Positions 1 to 7,755 of a stretch of 51,088 nt of DNA are shown piece by piece; the stretch's first letter is position 1; each line of letters begins with the position of its first letter. The stretch covers positions 1 through 51,088 of the forward strand of contig BNVH01000011.1 of assembly GCA_025997955.1 (NCBI GenBank). Direction: 5' to 3'. Under the pieces are notes generated by a model. That model had not been told where the DNA came from. It saw nothing but the letters and a program-made list of their open reading frames with translations, and made no database searches. This stretch comes from Synergistales bacterium. Its GTDB lineage: Bacteria > Synergistota > Synergistia > Synergistales > Aminobacteriaceae. The position numbers were made by a program, and so were the translations under genes.

Positions 1-165
1 GAAACTCCTGCGCTTCCTTCTCAGATCTCTCCCGAAACTCCTGCGCTTCCTTCTCAGATCTCTCCCGAAACTCCTGCGCTTCCTTCTCAGATCTCTCCCG
101 AAACTCCTGCGCTTCCTTCTCAGATCTCTCCCGAAACTCCTGCGCTTCCTTCTCAGATCTTTCGC
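1..165. repeat. 33-bp tandem repeat, five copies
   Basis: Units start at 1, 34, 67, 100 and 133. The first four are identical; the fifth differs only in its last five bases. Related but diverged units continue to about 220. The unit length is a multiple of three, so copy number changes would keep the reading frame and lengthen or shorten the coiled coil on the minus strand. The array runs off the window edge. Confidence 0.95.
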
Positions 166-286
166 GGGACTCCCTCATCTCCTGTATATACCTCTCAGAT
201 CTTTCGCGAGACTCCATCAGCGCGGCCCAGACTTTCTCAAAAGTCAGGCCCATCTGTGGCTCTCTTGACTGTGTCTGCGTATCCAT
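1..286 (-). CDS. DUF3782-type coiled-coil repeat protein, N-terminal part
   Basis: Only the first 95 codons are inside the window; the frame stays open to base 1. The protein starts MDTQTQSREPQ, followed by MGLTFEKVWAALMESRERSE. The FEKVWA segment resembles the start of DUF3782-type proteins, which place Glu/Lys/Arg-rich repeats before a PD-(D/E)XK nuclease-like domain; that domain would be off the window, so the family is an inference. From residue 41 on, the chain is a tandem array of the 11-residue unit ERSEKEAQEFR, encoded by 33-bp DNA repeats and expected to form one long charged coiled coil. ATG at 286 is used; an in-frame ATG at 253 is the alternative. It begins 6 bp after the chemotaxis receptor stop, so the two are probably co-transcribed. 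Function unknown. Confidence 0.6.
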   Translation of the reverse strand, partial: MDTQTQSREPQMGLTFEKVWAALMESRERSERYIQEMRESRERSEKEAQEFRERSEKEAQEFRERSEKEAQEFRERSEKEAQEFRERSEKEAQEF

Positions 287-292
287 TCCGTC

Positions 293-2296
293 TCAATCCT
301 CTATCTTGAACTGAGACAGAGCGCTCTTCAAGTCCTCTACGCTTTCGGACATCTGATCCGCGGAGTCGGATACCGATTTTCCAACGTCGGTGGTCTGCGC
401 GCTCAGACTGTTCAGCTTGCTTAGCGCTCCCGTTATCTCCTCCGTGCTCTTCTTGATGGCCTCTATGGCATTGGATATTTCCGAGCTGCTCGCGGCCTGC
501 TCTTGCGCCACCGCGGCTATGGACTGTATAGATTCGTTGGCGTTCGTTATCTCGGTCAGCGCGCTCTTTATAACGTTCACCGTCTCGCTCGCCACAGACG
601 AAATTTCCTTAACGATAACGGCGGACTCCTCTGAGCCGGATATCGCCTGATTGGCGTTCGCGCTCAAGGTCGACACCAATTTCTCGACGCTATTGGCGGC
701 GTTGCGAGACTCCTCGGCGAGCTTGCGCACTTCCTCGGCGACGACGGCGAACCCACGGCCCGCGTCTCCGGCGCGCGCCGCCTCTATGGCCGCGTTCAGA
801 GCCAGCAGGTTGGTCTGGTCGGCTATAGAGCCTATAACCCCCATGAAGTTGGAAATCTCCGACACCGATGTTGAAAGCACCTTGATTTTTTCCTGATTTT
901 CCGTAGTTTTTTCATCAACACGGGCGATATTGCTGACAAGACCGTTCACGGAATCCATTGCCGTCCGCGATATCTCAGTCGTCTTTGAGAGCGCGTCCGC
1001 GCTGTTGACGGACATTGAGGCGACTGAGTTAGCGCCCGTCGCTAATTCAGAGACGCTTATGGCCCCGCGCTCTACCTCGTCCGCGTTGACTTTGCATAGG
1101 TCTGATACATTCTTTATCAAATCTCCTATGCTCTTAGTCACGGACGCGTTCTCTTTGGAAAGCCCGGTCAGTGACTCGGCTTGCTCCGCGACTTTATCAG
1201 AGGTCAAGACCGTTTGCGACAGAACGTCCTTTTGAGCGGTCACCATCTCAGACAGGGCGTCAACCAAGGTCTTGAGCTCTCCGCCGCCGTTGTATTTGAA
1301 ATCTTCCCTCTTTATCGTAAAATCGCCGTCCCGGCATCTTTGCGCCAATTCTACGATTATCCCCAAGGGCTTGGATATTCCCCGCGCCGTCAGCAGCGAC
1401 AGACCGATGGCGATGATGAGAACGACGACGGAGATAGTTATCACATTAAATTCCATAGACCACAACGCCGCAATCATGTCCTCTAAGTGGTCGCCGGAGA
1501 AATACATACCCACTATTTTGCCGCTTGTAGGGTCTTTGATGGGAGCGTAGGAGGCGAGGTACTGTCCGTCCATGAGAGTTACTTCCCCTACAAAGTGCTT
1601 TCCGTCACGGAGTACGTCCCGCTGAATGAACTCCGGGGCGTCAGTCCCGATGGTACGCTTTCCGTTTTCTATTATTGTAGTGTTTATTCTGGTCTTGCCG
1701 GCGAATATGATCATCTCGTTTCCGAACGTCTCTTTGAGCTCGTCAAGTAGGGATTCTCTCTCGAGCGATATAGCCGCCCTGATCATGCCTACTATCTCTC
1801 CGTCGGTTCTTTTAATAGGAGTGGCGCAGTAGAACCCAAGTTTAGACGACGGGCCGCTCATGAACATATCCACGTCTTCCCCGGCCAATGCCCGCTTTAC
1901 TATTTCATCGCTGCCGATATTGTCACCGTATCTGTCGGGGTTGTTTCCTCGAACAAAAACGGTTCCGTCCGGCAAGACGGCGACCGCGATGTCGACGCCT
2001 GCCGCGGTCATGAGCGCCGTCAGGTCATGCTGAAGCTCTTCCCTCTCCTGGTTAGCCATGCGCATGGCTACCACTTGGTTCTGTTTGATTTGATCCCGAA
2101 AGGCTTTTACTTTCTGTATCTCCGCCTCCACGGTGTTCTGGAGTATATACAGGCCCTGTTCGGTATCCTCGCGCGCCGTTTTGTTGATGTAAGCTCGAAA
2201 AGACCTCATGCTAGTCAGCGACGTGCTGACAATAGCTATCACGACGATGATAAATGTAGCTAATACAATCTGAGTTCCTATCTTAAGGTTTTTCAA
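293..2296 (-). CDS. methyl-accepting chemotaxis protein
   Basis: A transmembrane chemoreceptor of 667 residues that would signal to CheA/CheW at the inner membrane. TM1 is at about 9-31, a periplasmic Cache-type ligand-binding region at about 40-275, TM2 at about 280-302, HAMP at about 303-360 and the cytoplasmic helical hairpin at about 400-650. The hairpin tip is canonical (NLLALNAAIEAARAGDAGRG, near residue 500). No C-terminal pentapeptide tether for CheR/CheB is seen. Translation starts at a TTG (2294-2296) preceded by AAGGAGAG about 11 nt upstream; no better in-frame start exists. No other chemotaxis gene is in the window except flagellin. The ligand cannot be read from sequence; the upstream binding lipoprotein might share or present one, which is speculation. 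Confidence 0.95.
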   Translation of the reverse strand: MKNLKIGTQIVLATFIIVVIAIVSTSLTSMRSFRAYINKTAREDTEQGLYILQNTVEAEIQKVKAFRDQIKQNQVVAMRMANQEREELQHDLTALMTAAGVDIAVAVLPDGTVFVRGNNPDRYGDNIGSDEIVKRALAGEDVDMFMSGPSSKLGFYCATPIKRTDGEIVGMIRAAISLERESLLDELKETFGNEMIIFAGKTRINTTIIENGKRTIGTDAPEFIQRDVLRDGKHFVGEVTLMDGQYLASYAPIKDPTSGKIVGMYFSGDHLEDMIAALWSMEFNVITISVVVLIIAIGLSLLTARGISKPLGIIVELAQRCRDGDFTIKREDFKYNGGGELKTLVDALSEMVTAQKDVLSQTVLTSDKVAEQAESLTGLSKENASVTKSIGDLIKNVSDLCKVNADEVERGAISVSELATGANSVASMSVNSADALSKTTEISRTAMDSVNGLVSNIARVDEKTTENQEKIKVLSTSVSEISNFMGVIGSIADQTNLLALNAAIEAARAGDAGRGFAVVAEEVRKLAEESRNAANSVEKLVSTLSANANQAISGSEESAVIVKEISSVASETVNVIKSALTEITNANESIQSIAAVAQEQAASSSEISNAIEAIKKSTEEITGALSKLNSLSAQTTDVGKSVSDSADQMSESVEDLKSALSQFKIED

Positions 2297-2310
2297 CTTT
2301 TTTCACTCTC

Positions 2311-2343
2311 CTTGGATGTGTTAGAAATTGGAATGTGTTAGAA
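2311..2343. repeat. short direct repeat between receptor and lipoprotein genes
   Basis: The motif GGA(A)TGTGTTAGAAA occurs twice in a row just ahead of the chemoreceptor start; the second copy contains the stop codon of the lipoprotein gene. It looks like a small local duplication, with no assigned role. Confidence 0.5.
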
Positions 2344-3144
2344 AAATGAGGCTCTTATGCCAAGCGGGGCGAGGTTTCTTTCTATATAACCCCTAACCTG
2401 AGGCGAGTTTATCGCGGCGGCTATGGCGCGAATGATCGGTTTGTTCATGTCGGGCGTCCGGACAACGAGGACATTGGCGTATCTGTCGTCCTTGACCTCG
2501 ACGGCGATGGAGTCATGCATGGGATGCAAACCGCTCTGGATAGCTATATTGCCGTTCATCACTACCGCGTCAGCGCCGCTGAGAGATCCTGGGATAAGGT
2601 ATGGACTAACACCTATAATCTTCAGATTTTTCGGATTTTCCGTTATGTCGCTTATCTTGAGGTTCGGTCTCTCTCTTACTTTGATAAGCCCAACCCGAGC
2701 GAGCAGACGAAGAGCCCTCGTCCTGTCAGAGATGTCATCCGGCAGCACAATTGTCGCGCCGTTTGGCAGTCCGCCTAAGGATCTGGCTATACGTGAATAA
2801 ATAGCCATTGGTTCGACGTGAACCCGAGCTAACCATGTGAAGTCATAGCGCATCTGAGCAATGCTGTCTATCATGAAGGATGCGTGAGCGAAAAAATTGG
2901 CGTCGATACTGCCATCGGCCAGCGCTACATTTGGCATGATGTAGTCGTTGAATATCCTGAGTTCGATGGCGTAACCCTCACGCTCAAGAATCTCCGCCGC
3001 AACCTTCATAATATCCGCGTGCGGCGCCGCGCTGACTCCGACCACAATCTTGGTTTCGCCCTCCGCAAGCGCGGCCTCCGAACAAGCCGAAAACATCAAG
3101 AGCAGAGCCGTTACGGTCAACAGAATTTTACTTCCTATTTTCAT
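2338..3144 (-). CDS. MetQ/NlpA-family substrate-binding lipoprotein
   Basis: A 268-residue periplasmic binding lipoprotein of the NlpA/MetQ family, which binds methionine or related amino acids for a MetNI-type ABC importer. The N-terminus has a hydrophobic signal and a lipobox-like FSAC with Cys at residue 21. The mature part carries family features such as FNDYIMPNVALADGSIDANFF and a late VVMNGNIAIQSGL segment. The start is ATG at 3144 behind a G-rich stretch (GGGGGGGATAAAGT). No MetN ATPase or MetI permease gene is nearby, so it is an orphan component here. It lies 41 bp ahead of the chemoreceptor gene on the same strand, and co-transcription is likely. Substrate not determined. Confidence 0.88.
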   Translation of the reverse strand: MKIGSKILLTVTALLLMFSACSEAALAEGETKIVVGVSAAPHADIMKVAAEILEREGYAIELRIFNDYIMPNVALADGSIDANFFAHASFMIDSIAQMRYDFTWLARVHVEPMAIYSRIARSLGGLPNGATIVLPDDISDRTRALRLLARVGLIKVRERPNLKISDITENPKNLKIIGVSPYLIPGSLSGADAVVMNGNIAIQSGLHPMHDSIAVEVKDDRYANVLVVRTPDMNKPIIRAIAAAINSPQVRGYIERNLAPLGIRASFF

Positions 3145-3190
3145 ACTTTATCCCCCCCGAGAACTTTATTCATTACTGAATATTTTAAAG

Positions 3191-3210
3191 ATTATAGCGC
3201 ATTATGGCAT
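3191..3210 (-). promoter_or_regulatory. -10 element and ATGCCAT motif ahead of the lipoprotein gene
   Basis: Minus-strand TATAAT lies at 3191-3196, about 47 bp ahead of the start codon. No good -35 is visible. The motif ATGCCATA (complement TATGGCAT, 3203-3210) sits just upstream of the -10, where a regulator could compete with or help the polymerase. The same octamer occurs in two other promoters of this window. Confidence 0.5.
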
Positions 3211-3246
3211 GTTTTTGGCGCGATAAAGTGTTAAATCGTAAGGATT

Positions 3247-4458
3247 CTACGCGGTCTTCGCCGTTCGCGCGCTCAAAAACTCCTCCTCGACCTTGCGCCT
3301 GAAGTCACCGTCACGCAGCGTCTTCAGAGCCAACAGTACGAGCGTCTCCGCGCCCTTTGCCATTGCGTCATGGGCGCGCGGGCGCAGCGTGGCGTCGGCG
3401 AAATCCTTGGTGTGCAGCGCCGTGACTTTGTCCACTATCGCGATAAGCGGCTGAATCGACGGGCAGCGATAGCTTACGTTGCCCACGTCCGTAGAGCCCA
3501 TCGGAGGCTCGACGCCGCTGACTTTTTCACCGAGCGCTTTGAAGATGTCCGTGACTTCGTTCTCTATGGACGGCAGACGAATCATATCCGCGAAGTCCTG
3601 AAAGGCCAATTTAAAATTCACCTCGCACTCAAGCGCCATAGCGGCGCCGCGGGCGCACTTCTTCACCATATCGTCCAAGCGCTCCAAAGCAGCCATAGAA
3701 CCCGTGCGAAACTCCATGCGAACTGCCGCCCTCTCTGGGATTATGTTCGTGGCGAGCCCGCCCTCCGTGATGATGCCGTTGGCGCGCATGTCGGGCGTGA
3801 AGCATTCGCGCCTCGCGTCGACGAGGTCTAAAAACTTCCGCGCCGCCCCCAAGGCCGACCGCCCCTCCCAAGGAGCGCCCACGGTGTGAGCCGGTCTGCC
3901 AAGAAACTCAATAACGCAACAACGCAAACTGAGAGCGGACATATTAGGCTGACAGACGCCCCCGCCGACGCTGTGCATCATCATGGCTAGAGAAAACCCA
4001 TCAAACGCCCCTTTGTCCGACATGCCAGTTTTAGCGCCGTCCAATTCCTCCGCCGGGGTGCCTATGACGTGAATCTCGCCATTGTAGAGGTCTTTCAGCT
4101 CGTTCAGAGCGCAGGCCGCCAAGACGGATAAAGAGCCGTGTAAGTTGTGTCCGCAGCCGTGTCCTATATCGGGCAGCGCGTCGTACTCGACCATGATGGC
4201 CACCTTTGGGCCCGAACCGTTTTTTAATACGCCCCTGAACGCCGTATCGTAACCGAGGTACGGATATTCAATCTCTCCCCCGACTTCACCTTTGTAGCCG
4301 TGGCTTTTCAGAAACTCTACTATCTTGCGACTCGACTCGAACTCGAACGAGGAAATCTCAGGAGTGGCGGCTAAATCATCGCTGAGCGCTACAGCCGCGC
4401 CGTGATGAATTTTTACCGCGTCGCGCGCTCTGTCTTTCAGTTTCATAATATCTTCCAT
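3247..4458 (-). CDS. M20-family amidohydrolase, AbgB-like
   Basis: A cytoplasmic zinc-dependent amidohydrolase of the M20 peptidase family, 403 residues. Metal-site motifs are present: EYDALPDIGHGCGHN, GTPAEELDG and the dimerisation segment PAHTVGAPWEGRSAL, the last typical of the aminobenzoyl-glutamate hydrolase branch. Such enzymes cleave N-acyl or aryl amino acid conjugates; the substrate here is unknown. The frame also offers a TTG nine codons upstream (4485), but AAAGGA lies 11 nt before the ATG at 4458, so that ATG was chosen. It is transcribed away from the LPS operon. A second M20 gene lies at 18863-20056; the two are clearly different sequences. Confidence 0.88.
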   Translation of the reverse strand: MEDIMKLKDRARDAVKIHHGAAVALSDDLAATPEISSFEFESSRKIVEFLKSHGYKGEVGGEIEYPYLGYDTAFRGVLKNGSGPKVAIMVEYDALPDIGHGCGHNLHGSLSVLAACALNELKDLYNGEIHVIGTPAEELDGAKTGMSDKGAFDGFSLAMMMHSVGGGVCQPNMSALSLRCCVIEFLGRPAHTVGAPWEGRSALGAARKFLDLVDARRECFTPDMRANGIITEGGLATNIIPERAAVRMEFRTGSMAALERLDDMVKKCARGAAMALECEVNFKLAFQDFADMIRLPSIENEVTDIFKALGEKVSGVEPPMGSTDVGNVSYRCPSIQPLIAIVDKVTALHTKDFADATLRPRAHDAMAKGAETLVLLALKTLRDGDFRRKVEEEFLSARTAKTA

Positions 4459-4532
4459 AAGTATATCAATCCTTTCGAGTGTCAAACCCTACGTGAAATC
4501 CACTTGTGATTGTAATACTAAACGGGCTCCTT

Positions 4533-4541
4533 TGCTATAAT
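4533..4541 (+). promoter_or_regulatory. extended -10 promoter of the LPS operon
   Basis: TGCTATAAT is a perfect extended -10. The only -35 candidate (TTGTAA, 4510-4515) is 20 bp away, which is long. It lies about 45 bp before the chosen start of the LptF/G gene. Confidence 0.65.
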
Positions 4542-4586
4542 AAACATACGATGAAACAAGGGCTGACAAATAAGGGGACTCGAACA

Positions 4587-5774
4587 ATGTCTGACGCGAC
4601 GGGCGACACGGAAAACAAAAAAGAGAAAGCGGAAAGCGAAACCATAAAAAAAGCCGCCAAAAAAGAAAAAGTGTCCAAGACCGGCTTCAGCATTCTTGAT
4701 CGCTTAATTTTGGGGGAGATAGCCGGGCCGTTTGTCTTTGGCATATTGATATTTACGATGATTTTTGTGGCGGGCGATTTGCTTTTTCAAGCGGCGCGCC
4801 TCGTCATAGAGCGCGGCATAGCTCTATCCGTGGTCGCGCGCCTCTTTATCTACGGGCTGCCCGGCGTGGTGGCTTTGACTTTGCCCATGTCCTGCCTCCT
4901 ATCCACGCTTTTGGGCATGACGCGCCTCTCGGCGAACAGCGAGCTTGTAGCGCTCAAATCTCTTGGAATCTCCTTTTATCGCATACTGCGGCCTGTTATC
5001 TTGGCCTCGTTCTTCGTCTCGGCCGGAGCGCTTTTATTCAACGAGACCGTAGTGCCCGTAACGACGACGGCAGCCGACAATCTTATGCGATACGAAATTC
5101 TCAAAAATCAGGCCTCGGCGTTACAGGAAAAAGTCTTTCTGCGGGACGAGTCAAACGGTGAACTGCGGCGCGTCATATATCTCGACCAGCTTGACACCGA
5201 CGCCGGCATAATGAAGGGTATAATGCTGCACGAGTTTGAAAACGGACGAGTGAACCGCGTGTCTTGGGCGCAAAGAGGCGTCTGGAAGGACGGGGAATGG
5301 TGGATAGAGAACGGCCAGGTTGACGAGGTTAGCGAGACCGGCGTTGTGCGGTTTCTCTTTCGTTTCGAGCGACAAAAATTAGCTCTCTCGCTCTCCCCGG
5401 CGCAGCTTCAGCGTAGGACAAAAAGACCTTCCGAGATGAGCGCGTGGGAGCTCTGGATGTACGTAGACGAGGCAAGGATGGCCGGGAGTAACATATCTCA
5501 GCTTTGGGTAATGTTTCATCTTAGGTTGGCCGTGCCTTGGGCTTGTGTTGTAATGGCTGTTCTGGGGGCGAGCTTCGGGGCGTGGCGCAGAGGACGGTCT
5601 GGGTCAAGCGTGGGTTTTGGCGTGAGCGTGGTCTTGGTGTTTGCTTATTATGTGGTCATGTCGCTCTGCAGCGCGCTTGGCGAATCCGGGCATATCAACC
5701 CAATTCTCGCGGCCTGGTTTCCCAATGTGATTTTTTTGACATTGGGCGTTTGTTTTTCGCGTTTGGTGGATTAG
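4587..5774 (+). CDS. LptF/LptG-family LPS export permease
   Basis: An inner-membrane subunit of the Lpt ABC system that extracts lipopolysaccharide and passes it to the periplasmic bridge (YjgP/YjgQ family). It has about 395 residues: a Lys/Glu-rich cytoplasmic tail of about 45 residues, three TM helices at about 50-160, a periplasmic beta-jellyroll-like region and three C-terminal TM helices, matching the family's 3+3 plan. The tail is longer than usual. The frame is open further upstream, but the ATG at 4587 has AAGGGGA 8 nt before it while the upstream ATGs overlap the promoter. Only one such gene is present, so LptF and LptG cannot be distinguished. It heads the operon with lpxI, lpxB and the LpxB-like gene. 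Confidence 0.9.
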   Translation: MSDATGDTENKKEKAESETIKKAAKKEKVSKTGFSILDRLILGEIAGPFVFGILIFTMIFVAGDLLFQAARLVIERGIALSVVARLFIYGLPGVVALTLPMSCLLSTLLGMTRLSANSELVALKSLGISFYRILRPVILASFFVSAGALLFNETVVPVTTTAADNLMRYEILKNQASALQEKVFLRDESNGELRRVIYLDQLDTDAGIMKGIMLHEFENGRVNRVSWAQRGVWKDGEWWIENGQVDEVSETGVVRFLFRFERQKLALSLSPAQLQRRTKRPSEMSAWELWMYVDEARMAGSNISQLWVMFHLRLAVPWACVVMAVLGASFGAWRRGRSGSSVGFGVSVVLVFAYYVVMSLCSALGESGHINPILAAWFPNVIFLTLGVCFSRLVD

Positions 5775-5806
5775 TTGTTTAGCGGATTAGTTAGAAGGTG
5801 ATGAAA

Positions 5807-6637
5807 ATGGCTGCAAAAACGGCTATTGTGGCGGGTGAGGGTATTTTGCCCGTCGAGATAGCGAAGCGTCTTTTTGAAACAGGCGTTTTGCCCGTGGTTT
5901 TAGCTCTCAGAAGCGATATAGACGCTTTTGGCGGCATAAGCGAGTCGGTCACGCGTATTCGCTGCCCAGGCGTGGGGCGCATAATCAAAGAGATGAAGAG
6001 AGCCTCTGTACAAAACGTCATATTGGCCGGAAGGGTCTCCAAGAGGATTATATACACAATGGCTATAATCCCGGCGCTTTTTGACAGCGTTACCTTGAAA
6101 ACCTTAGCCAAGAGCGCGCGTGACGATCATTCGCTTTTGGCGTCCGTAGTGGAGGCCATCGAGGAAGCGGGGATAAAAGTCATTCCTTACTATCAGATTC
6201 TGCCCGAGCTCTTGGCGTCGGAGGGACGTATTAGCGAACGAGCGCCAAACGCTGAGGAGACGCGCGATATTGAGTGCGGAGAGGCCGTGCTTCGCGTGAC
6301 GCTGCCCATGTCGTTCGGCCAAGCCGTAATCGTGGCGGGCGGCGCGGTTGTGGCGCTTGAGGCATTGGAGGGAACGGACGCTATGATAGAGCGGTCGAGC
6401 GCCTTAGTCAAAAATGGCGTCCTCGTAAAGATGATGCGAATAGATCAGGATACCCGCTACGACATGCCGACAGTCGGCCCCGCCACGATAGCGCACATGG
6501 CGCGCGCGGGGCTGACTTGCTTGGCGGTAGAGTCGCGGCGTACTCTTATTATGGAGCCTCAGGAGACTTTCTCCTTGGCGGAACGGCATAATATAGCCAT
6601 TTGGGGGTTGCCATGTCAAATACGTCAATATTCATGA
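5807..6637 (+). CDS. lpxI: UDP-2,3-diacylglucosamine pyrophosphatase LpxI
   Basis: Hydrolyses UDP-2,3-diacylglucosamine to lipid X and UMP, the lipid A step done by LpxH in many other bacteria. About 276 residues, the normal length. The N-terminal Rossmann-like start (AAKTAIVAGEGILPVEIAKR) and the C-terminal signature around MRIDQDTRYDMPTVGPATI fit the LpxI family (DUF1009). The start at 5807 puts AGAAGG 8 nt upstream; GTG 5798 and ATG 5801 are too close to it. The gene overlaps lpxB, whose product uses the lipid X made here, so this order places successive pathway steps under coupled translation. Confidence 0.93.
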   Translation: MAAKTAIVAGEGILPVEIAKRLFETGVLPVVLALRSDIDAFGGISESVTRIRCPGVGRIIKEMKRASVQNVILAGRVSKRIIYTMAIIPALFDSVTLKTLAKSARDDHSLLASVVEAIEEAGIKVIPYYQILPELLASEGRISERAPNAEETRDIECGEAVLRVTLPMSFGQAVIVAGGAVVALEALEGTDAMIERSSALVKNGVLVKMMRIDQDTRYDMPTVGPATIAHMARAGLTCLAVESRRTLIMEPQETFSLAERHNIAIWGLPCQIRQYS

Positions 6638-7755
6638 GCTGCGGCGAGGTCAGCGGGGACATATACGCCGCCGACCTCATAACTGAGCTGCTCAGAGTCC
6701 ATCCGTCTCTGAACGGTAAGATTTGGGGTATGATGGGGCCGCTCGGTGAAAGCGCCGGCGGCGAAGCTATTTGGAGCTATGAAGAGCTCAAAATTATGGG
6801 TTTTGTCGAGGCGCTTCCGGCGGTGCCGCGCATTATGCGTCTGCGGCGGGCTATGGTAAGGGAAATTCTGCTCCGTTCGCCTGATGTCGTTGTGGTCGTC
6901 GACAGCCCTGATTTTCATATTTTCTTGGTCAAAAACTTGCGAAGCGCCGGATATAAGGGGCTTATTGTCTTTTTGGTGACGCCGACGGTCTGGGCTTGGC
7001 GTCCCGGACGCGTGAAGTGGCTGCGCGAGCTTTTCGACCTCAACTTGCCCCTTTTCTCATTTGAGCATGATTTTTTGACCGCTCACGGGGTGAATTCCCG
7101 CTGGGTGTCACATCCGCTCGTGGACGCGTTCAAGGACTACCAACCGCCTGAGAGTCTGCTTGCGCGGTACAGGGGCGAACGCGTCGTAGCGATGATGCCG
7201 GGCAGCAGAAACTACGGTATCAAACATCACATAGATCAGCTCATATCCGCGGCAAGATTGCTAATAGAAGAAGACAGCGGGTTTCTCCCCGTTTTTTCCG
7301 TAGCTCCCGGTCTTTCTGTATCGCTTAAACGCGATCTTGAAAAACGACTCTTTGGCTTTGAGGTGTGGCGCGGCGAGGGACGCGATTTGATGGCCGTGTC
7401 GGAGGCCGTGGCCGGGGTCAGCGGTACGGTATCGGTCGAGGCCATGTTGCTTAGAAAATTCATGGTAGTTATTTACAACGTAAAAGGTCTGTCGCTTCTG
7501 ATAGCGCGCGCGCTTATCCGCACGCCTTACATTTCGATACCGAACCGCCTGACGGACGCGGCGATTTTCCCCGAACTAATGAACGAATCTCCCGAGCGCA
7601 TCGTGGAAGAGCTTCACGCCTACTTTGATGACGACGCGAGAAAAGCCGCTATAGACTCTCGCATGGATATGGCCAAGGGCGCCATGGGGCCGGGCAAAGC
7701 GAGCGAGTTTTGGGCAAAAGAGATTTTGGAGGCCTTGGAGGCTGAAGAATTATGA
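6613..7755 (+). CDS. lpxB: lipid-A-disaccharide synthase LpxB
   Basis: A GT19 glycosyltransferase that joins lipid X and UDP-2,3-diacylglucosamine to form the lipid A disaccharide at the inner face of the inner membrane. About 380 residues. Family motifs are clear: CGEVSGDIYAADL near the N-terminus, VVVVDSPDFHIF, TPTVWAWRPGR, MPGSRNYGIKHH and the C-terminal SGTVSVEAMLL. The start at 6613 follows GGGGG at 5 nt and keeps the first beta strand; an ATG at 6634 in an ATGA overlap with the lpxI stop is possible but would cut that strand. It overlaps lpxI by 25 bp and the next gene by 4 bp. Confidence 0.94.
   Translation: MSNTSIFMSCGEVSGDIYAADLITELLRVHPSLNGKIWGMMGPLGESAGGEAIWSYEELKIMGFVEALPAVPRIMRLRRAMVREILLRSPDVVVVVDSPDFHIFLVKNLRSAGYKGLIVFLVTPTVWAWRPGRVKWLRELFDLNLPLFSFEHDFLTAHGVNSRWVSHPLVDAFKDYQPPESLLARYRGERVVAMMPGSRNYGIKHHIDQLISAARLLIEEDSGFLPVFSVAPGLSVSLKRDLEKRLFGFEVWRGEGRDLMAVSEAVAGVSGTVSVEAMLLRKFMVVIYNVKGLSLLIARALIRTPYISIPNRLTDAAIFPELMNESPERIVEELHAYFDDDARKAAIDSRMDMAKGAMGPGKASEFWAKEILEALEAEEL

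Noticed and set aside
3145..3246. Possible SAM riboswitch upstream of the MetQ-like gene
   Set aside because: I looked for the SAM-I core helices and terminator and saw only an AT-rich promoter region.
3370..3831. Long plus-strand open frame opposite the M20 amidohydrolase gene
   Set aside because: It has no recognisable domain and no ribosome binding site and mirrors a clearly real gene on the other strand.
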